Source: Papilionanthe hookeriana x Papilionanthe teres (lineage: Eukaryota > Streptophyta > Magnoliopsida > Asparagales > Orchidaceae). From it: a DNA stretch of 64,000 nt. Both the position numbers and the translations under genes were made by a program. Below, piece by piece: positions 59,290 to 64,000 of this stretch. Position 1 is the stretch's first letter. Every line of letters begins with the position of its first letter. The notes below the pieces were generated by a model. That model was given only the letters and a program-made list of their open reading frames with translations. It did no database searches and was not told where the DNA came from. The stretch lies in NCBI GenBank assembly GCA_022702705.1, contig CM040431.1, forward strand, positions 27,887,185 through 27,951,184, read 5' to 3'.

Positions 59290-59640
59290 AGCCGTGCCCA
59301 CCTCACTGTGACGTGAGAATGACATCATCACTTTTAACCCGAGATAGCCGCGCTTCCTACTCTTTTCTTACCAATTAAACGTTATTTTACATATTTGTTC
59401 TCTTGTATTCCTCCTCCACCTGCCAACTCGGTTTCAATAAATTCCAAAAAGAAAAAATCTTTGCATCAATTTAAGAAGTGGAAGGAGAACAAGAAACTCA
59501 CACTCTCTCTCTATCTCTAACCTCCTTTTTCTCTCTCTAGAATCATTCATTCGTGGAGGTTGGATCATGGTAATGGGCGGCATGAGGCCGCGCTTCTTCT
59601 CTATAAAAGCCCATCTCCTCTTCCCTAAACCACCAAATAA
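59290..59640 (+). promoter_or_regulatory. Pirin gene promoter
   Basis: A TATA box, TATAAAA, lies at 59602-59608 and predicts transcription from about 59635. Upstream are a CT-rich patch (59500-59541) and ACGT-type bZIP-like sites, TGACGTGA at 59309 and TGACATCA nearby. The ATG at 59567 lies upstream of this TATA box and would be outside a transcript started from it. Confidence 0.5.
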
Positions 59641-59764
59641 TAAGAAAAGCATCCTTCTCTTGTCTTCCCCTTTCCTCATCACAGCATTCTTCTGCTCTCC
59701 TCCCTTCATCTTCCCCAAAGCGAGACCTTTTCTTTCAGAACAGAGCAACAGCTTCACCACCGTC

Positions 59765-61639
59765 ATGTCGAGAGCTTCAGCCGATCAAATCGCTGAGAAT
59801 TACGAAACTCCAGAGCTTCAGAAACCGAGGCATGTGGTGAAAAAGGTATTGGCCAAGCAACAGCAAGAAGGCGATGGTGCCAAAGTTCGACGAAGCATTG
59901 GAAGGTCTTTCTACTGTTTTCATTTTATGTGCTGTTACGTTCCAAGAGTTTTTATTAATTGAGCTTCCTCTGTTCTTTTTGGTTTCGCAGGCCAGAGTTG
60001 AGAAATTTTGATCCTTTTCTTCTCCTGGATGAGTTCTCGGGTACATTTTTTTTCCCTGGTTCGTTTTCTCTGTATATAGCGATTGGTAACTGATGATTTG
60101 GCCTTCTTTCAAACTTGCAGTTTCTCGCCCTGCTGGATTTCCAGATCACCCTCACAGAGGTCAGGAATACATACAAAAATGAATCTTTAATTCATTAGTT
60201 TAAAAGTTCTGTTTCACTAAAAATAATCCTTCTTCTCTGTTCTTAATCTTCTTCCACAAGGTTTCGAGACTGTAACTTACATGCTTGAAGTACGTACATT
60301 AATTTCGCTCAAAGTAATCAATCAAATTTCTTCAAAAAAAAGAAGCTAATGTTTTGTTCCTCTATTTAATGTCAGGGAGCCTTCACCCACCAAGACTTTT
60401 CCGGCCACAAGGGAACCATTAGTGCCGGGGATCTCCAGGTCAGTTTCACTTCTTCCTCTTCCGTTTCTCTACAAAACAAAGGGAAAAAAGGAGCAATCTT
60501 TCATCAAAAAAATCAAATTACACAAACCTCCTCACCCAAACTTTCTTTCACCAGTGGATGACCGCCGGCAGGGGAATAGTCCACTCAGAAATGCCCGCCG
60601 GCGATGGGGTTCAGAAAGGCCTCCAGCTTTGGATCAACCTCTCCTCCAAAGACAAAATGTATTCTTCTCTATCCTTAACCCAAGTTGCGGTTCGATCCAT
60701 TTTTTTTGTAAATAACAATCTAATCTCTAAGGCAATGTTGCTCGTTTATTAATATTATCTATCAAATACATCTCACTTGTTCAATCTTATTTTGTTTAAA
60801 CAATATTTTTTTATTTAGATAAATTAACGTTGACTATAACTATTATTTTTTGATATTTAATTTACCTTTTGAAACATCAATATTATCGATCAAAAACTTC
60901 AATGGTTGGATTATCAAGGTAGTAAATTTAAGTAAAATTAGAACTTAAATATTATTTAGGAACATGTACATCCTTATGTTTCAATTTGTATGTATTTACA
61001 TATCCAACACATAAACTTGAATTTTTACAACTATGGCGCCTTAACAATGCATGAAAATATAAATTTCCAATTGAAAGATTTGGTCTTGTAAATACAAAGG
61101 AATTCGGACCAGGAGTAAACAGCCTAAATATGAAACTGTACAGGGTGGAACCAAACTACCAAGAGCTCCAAAGCAAAGACGTAACAAGAGTGAACAAGAA
61201 TGGCGTCGACGTGCGCATCATTGCAGGGGAAGCCTTCGGCGTCAGCTCTCCAATATACACGAGAACTCCAACAATGTACCTCGACTTCACCATGAAGCCC
61301 GGCGCCGAGCTCCGGCAACTCATCCCACTTGAATGGAACGCCTTCGTATACATCATCGATGGGGATGGAGTGTTCGGCGACGAGGAAACCTCACCTGTTT
61401 CGAGCCACCATGTTCTCATTCTCAGCAACGGCGACGGCCTCTGCGTCTGGAACAAGTCAGGGAGGGCACTACGCTTTGTCCTCGTCGGCGGGCAGCCGCT
61501 CAATGAGCCCGTGGTGCAGTACGGGCCGTTTGTTATGAATTCGCAGAAGGAGATACAGCAGACTTTTGAGGATTATAGGCTCGGGAAGAATGGATTTGAG
61601 AACGCCAAGTTTTGGAGTTCGAGTTCACAGAGTTTTTGA
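59765..61639 (+). CDS. Pirin family protein (cupin), seven exons
   Basis: Exons: 59765-59904, 59991-60040, 60121-60159, 60261-60289, 60376-60438, 60555-60658, 61144-61639; all introns are GT-AG and the joined frame is 306 codons plus stop. Pirins are iron-binding cupin proteins of nucleus and cytosol; plant members act in signalling, and some pirins have quercetinase activity. Metal ligands are visible: FPDHPHRGFET (His73, His75) and GRGIVHSEMP (His117, Glu119). Other family landmarks are PTMYLDFTMKPGA in the last exon, LRFVLVGGQPLNEPVVQYGP and YRLGKNGFE near the end. The frame is open upstream to an ATG at 59567 (66 more residues, hydrophobic and Ser/Phe-rich), but a TATA box within that extension favours the start at 59765. 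The gene looks intact and is the only functional host gene found. Confidence 0.9.
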
Positions 61640-62160
61640 GGGGATATCAAAGTGGAGATATTTGTGCGCGTAATACATATGCAAAATTGCGCTTATTCAA
61701 GAGTTATAGGAGAATTATGTCCGTGTGATTGAGTTTAATACCTTTAATAACCTACAAATAAGTTCTTCGATTTCCTTTTGGTTACTGGAAGATTATTGTG
61801 AGGTTATTAGGGGTATTAAACTCAATAACATGGTCTTAACCCCCGAATACTCTCTCAATAACATTCATACACACGCAATTCTACATGCATATTACGTACG
61901 CAAATATTTCTCGAGATATTAGGGGTGGGGTTTGGGATCTCGATCAATAAGGTGAAGATTCTATTCAATGCAGTTTGAAGCTCTAGACGTCATACAATAC
62001 GATACAATTCGGATGGGTTGAATCCAATTGAAAGTTCCATGATTGGATGTAATTTGAACGTTCGAATTGAATTGAATTATGTGATCAAGAGCTCAAGTGC
62101 GGTTCCTTCATAAATTTAGGAGATGCAACATCTTGTTGTTAGGTGGGGTTTGAACTTTCA
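61640..62160. other. Pirin 3' flank
   Basis: The 3' UTR probably occupies the first few hundred bases. No other gene is recognised, and no clear poly-A signal was placed with confidence. Confidence 0.4.
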
Positions 62161-62209
62161 AATTTCTATTTTGTCAGTCTTTGTAAGCAATTTGAATACC
62201 GTTGGTTTT

Positions 62210-62860
62210 TGACATTTTATTGTGTTTTATTATTATCATTATTTCTACTACAATTATTATTATTGTTATTGTTATTTCTGTTGTTACTACTATTATTATT
62301 ATTATTATAAGCAATTTAAATACCAGTGATTGTAGATGAGAAATGAACTGTAGTGATGGAAGATGAGTGATTGTAGATGGGCAATGATATTTGCACGATC
62401 GTAGTGAAGCGATGGTTGTTGGCCACAATAAGGGGGGGATTAAAAGAAGGTAATGGTAGTTAGGGGCTATAGCCAATCACTTGTGGTCGAACAACCATAA
62501 ATATAAGATGGTGATTGAATGGCCATGTGATGATGGTTGAGTAATTGTAGATCAGTTATGGATGTGAAGAAACAGTGTTGAGAAAATCTTAATCAGATGA
62601 CAGTGTTCGCAGAATCATAGGTAGACAAAGCTACTTGGGCTATAGTCAAGTGATGGTGGTATGGGGATCGTAACTAGGATATACTGATAAAGCACGCATA
62701 TAAGAGTGAAAGTGATTTGGAGATTGTAGTAAGGTGATGAAGGTCGAGTAACAATAGTTCGGTGATGGTAATCAGACAATCGTATTCAAGATGTGGCAAC
62801 CCAACGATGATGTTCTGATTGTAACAGTCTGAAATATGTAGTTTGATAGAGATGATCAAG
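62210..62860. repeat. ATT microsatellite and degenerate GATTGTAGATGG-type repeats
   Basis: 62218-62310 is a run of ATT, GTT and ATC trinucleotides. From 62330 to about 62830, words such as GTGATTGTAGATG, GTGATGGTTGAGTAATTG and GTGATGGTAATCAGACAATCG recur at irregular intervals, the remains of a minisatellite. The minus-strand ORFs across it are by-products of composition. Confidence 0.55.
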
Positions 62861-63541
62861 TGTTGATACCATAGGGGTGGTCAATAAAGCTCAACAATCA
62901 TCCATACATTTGAACTTTCTATAATTTAAAAAGTAGAGACTTGGTTATAAATTTTATGAGTGACATTTTCTATTAATACCATCAAAATTCAAAACATTCC
63001 AGTCAACAACTTGGAGTGACATCCTTAATTGTGAGATTTTTATTTTTAGTTTTTTCTATTGTATTTATGATAACATAATTAAGTGATCTTAGGCTCGTTG
63101 AATGCATTAGATCAAGAAGCTCGATATGATTATACACACGCTATATATTGAGATCATTTAATTCACCAATTAATATATCAAAAATTTTTAACTATGACTT
63201 AAATGCTTGTTCTATGTTATTTAAACTTGATCATAACACTTTAATGCCATTAGGTCACCTCATTGAAACATTCAATTTGATTATAAACCTATTGAAGTTT
63301 GAATTGGGATGATCCTCAATTTAACTCCATAATTTTTCTAATTTTGATAAAAATGCATTGAGATTTGTGCTTGATTAAATAATTATTTTGGTGATGTATC
63401 ATACTCATAAAATTAAACTTCATCTCAATGCTTGTGACTTATGATAGCTTAAAAAAACCAAATTAAATTATACCTTCATTATAATAACAGTATCCTACCA
63501 TCTTGTTCTATTAACTCGCACTAACTTATTATGCTAACTGA
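62861..63541. other. AT-rich intergenic DNA
   Basis: No gene, repeat family or RNA is recognised. Confidence 0.45.
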
Positions 63542-63905
63542 GGCTATTAAAGATCCAATTTTGAGTTGAGTTGGGGTCGGCTCAAAATCGAATTGAAAAA
63601 AATTTGATTTGAAATTTTTTGTACCTTGGCTCATTTATTTCAATATGATCTCAATCCGAGCCAAAATTCAAATCAATTTTTGAAAGATTAACGATTTTGA
63701 GCAAATTTTGTTGAATTCGCAGCCCTAACATCACTATGGTTTTTAACAATCCAATTTCGAGCTGAGCTGGGGTCAGCTCGAAAAAAATTTGATCCAGAAT
63801 TTTGGCTTGTGGCTCGAGTCATTTATTTCAATCTGATCTCAATCCAAGCCAACATTCGTATCAATTTTCGAGTGAGAAAAGATCTTCAAGCTAAATTCAC
63901 AACTT
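63542..63905. repeat. Tandem duplication of a ~190-bp unit
   Basis: Copy 1 (63542-63738) and copy 2 (63739-63905) share GATCCAATTTTGAGTTGAG/CAATCCAATTTCGAGCTGAG, CATTTATTTCAAT and GATCTCAATCC in the same order and spacing. They are diverged, perhaps 80% identical. No coding capacity is seen. Confidence 0.7.
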
Positions 63906-64000
63906 TATTGCCAATTCATTGGTGTTGCTTTCTTAGAAATACTTTAGAGGGAAGAAAAAGTATTCCAACTTACAGCTGAATAGTAGAACCATTTCGATTG

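Noticed and set aside
59434..60176. Minus-strand ORFs opposite the pirin 5' exons
   Set aside because: They are antisense shadows of exon 1 and intron sequence without any recognisable domain.
61156..61503. 115-codon minus-strand ORF
   Set aside because: It is antisense to pirin exon 7, open because of that exon's codon composition.
62174..62476. 100-codon minus-strand ORF
   Set aside because: It runs through the ATT microsatellite and gives a low-complexity isoleucine-rich product.

Overview
This is a stretch of plant nuclear DNA from a flowering plant with a repeat-rich genome; the species cannot be fixed from the sequence. The plant assignment rests on Ogre/Tat and Athila lineage Ty3/gypsy retrotransposons, a CACTA (En/Spm) transposase relic, a plant LINE relic, and one seven-exon plant pirin gene. 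About 55 kb of the 64 kb is layered transposable-element sequence. The only credible host gene is the pirin gene at the right end (59765-61639, + strand).

Layout. (1) 1-180: start of an Athila-type LTR on the minus strand, cut by the window edge and inserted in the gag of a minus-strand Ogre/Tat element (181-1945, with tRNA-Arg primer site) whose LTR runs rightward from 1946. (2) ~6491-12392: a plus-strand Ogre/Tat element with a different LTR end, primer site at 9328, an extra ORF1 and a gag that breaks off at 12392 against a plus-strand LTR fragment (12393-16719) homologous to the LTR at 1946-6470. (3) 16720-22021: an old, internally deleted Athila element in which the primer site is joined directly to integrase. 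(4) 22022-22250 and 44579-45530: two halves of a minus-strand Ty3/gypsy gag relic, split by (5) a non-autonomous Athila-type element (22251-44578) that keeps a decayed gag and an intact 312-codon ORF but has no RT or integrase. (6) Inside the 3' LTR of (5), with a perfect AATGC target duplication, lies a younger, nearly complete Athila element (30091-43862): LTRs, tRNA-Asp primer site, gag, protease, RT, RNase H, integrase, two related extra ORFs after pol, polypurine tract. (7) 47470-50939: CACTA transposase pseudogene, minus strand. (8) 51490-55222: LINE relic, split at one codon by a TIR element (52354-54937, 8-bp target duplication) that itself contains a third Athila-type LTR and a GC-rich block. 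(9) AT-rich intergenic DNA with a ~480-bp tandem duplication, then the pirin gene, then repeat-rich DNA.

The most unusual signals are in the Athila group. Clusters of short GC-rich palindromes recur at three places: in the LTR upstream of the TATA box, and just before each of the two extra ORFs. In the nested element the word is CTCGCCGACGGCGAG; in the old element the same positions hold an unrelated word, TGGCGCTATAGCGCC. The palindromic form is kept while its sequence has changed, which suggests promoter or RNA-structure units feeding the extra ORFs. A second, shortened copy of the primer-site motif sits about 55 bp inside the LTR end in three families. The non-autonomous element carries an open reading frame where pol should be. 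All functional statements beyond domain recognition are inference.
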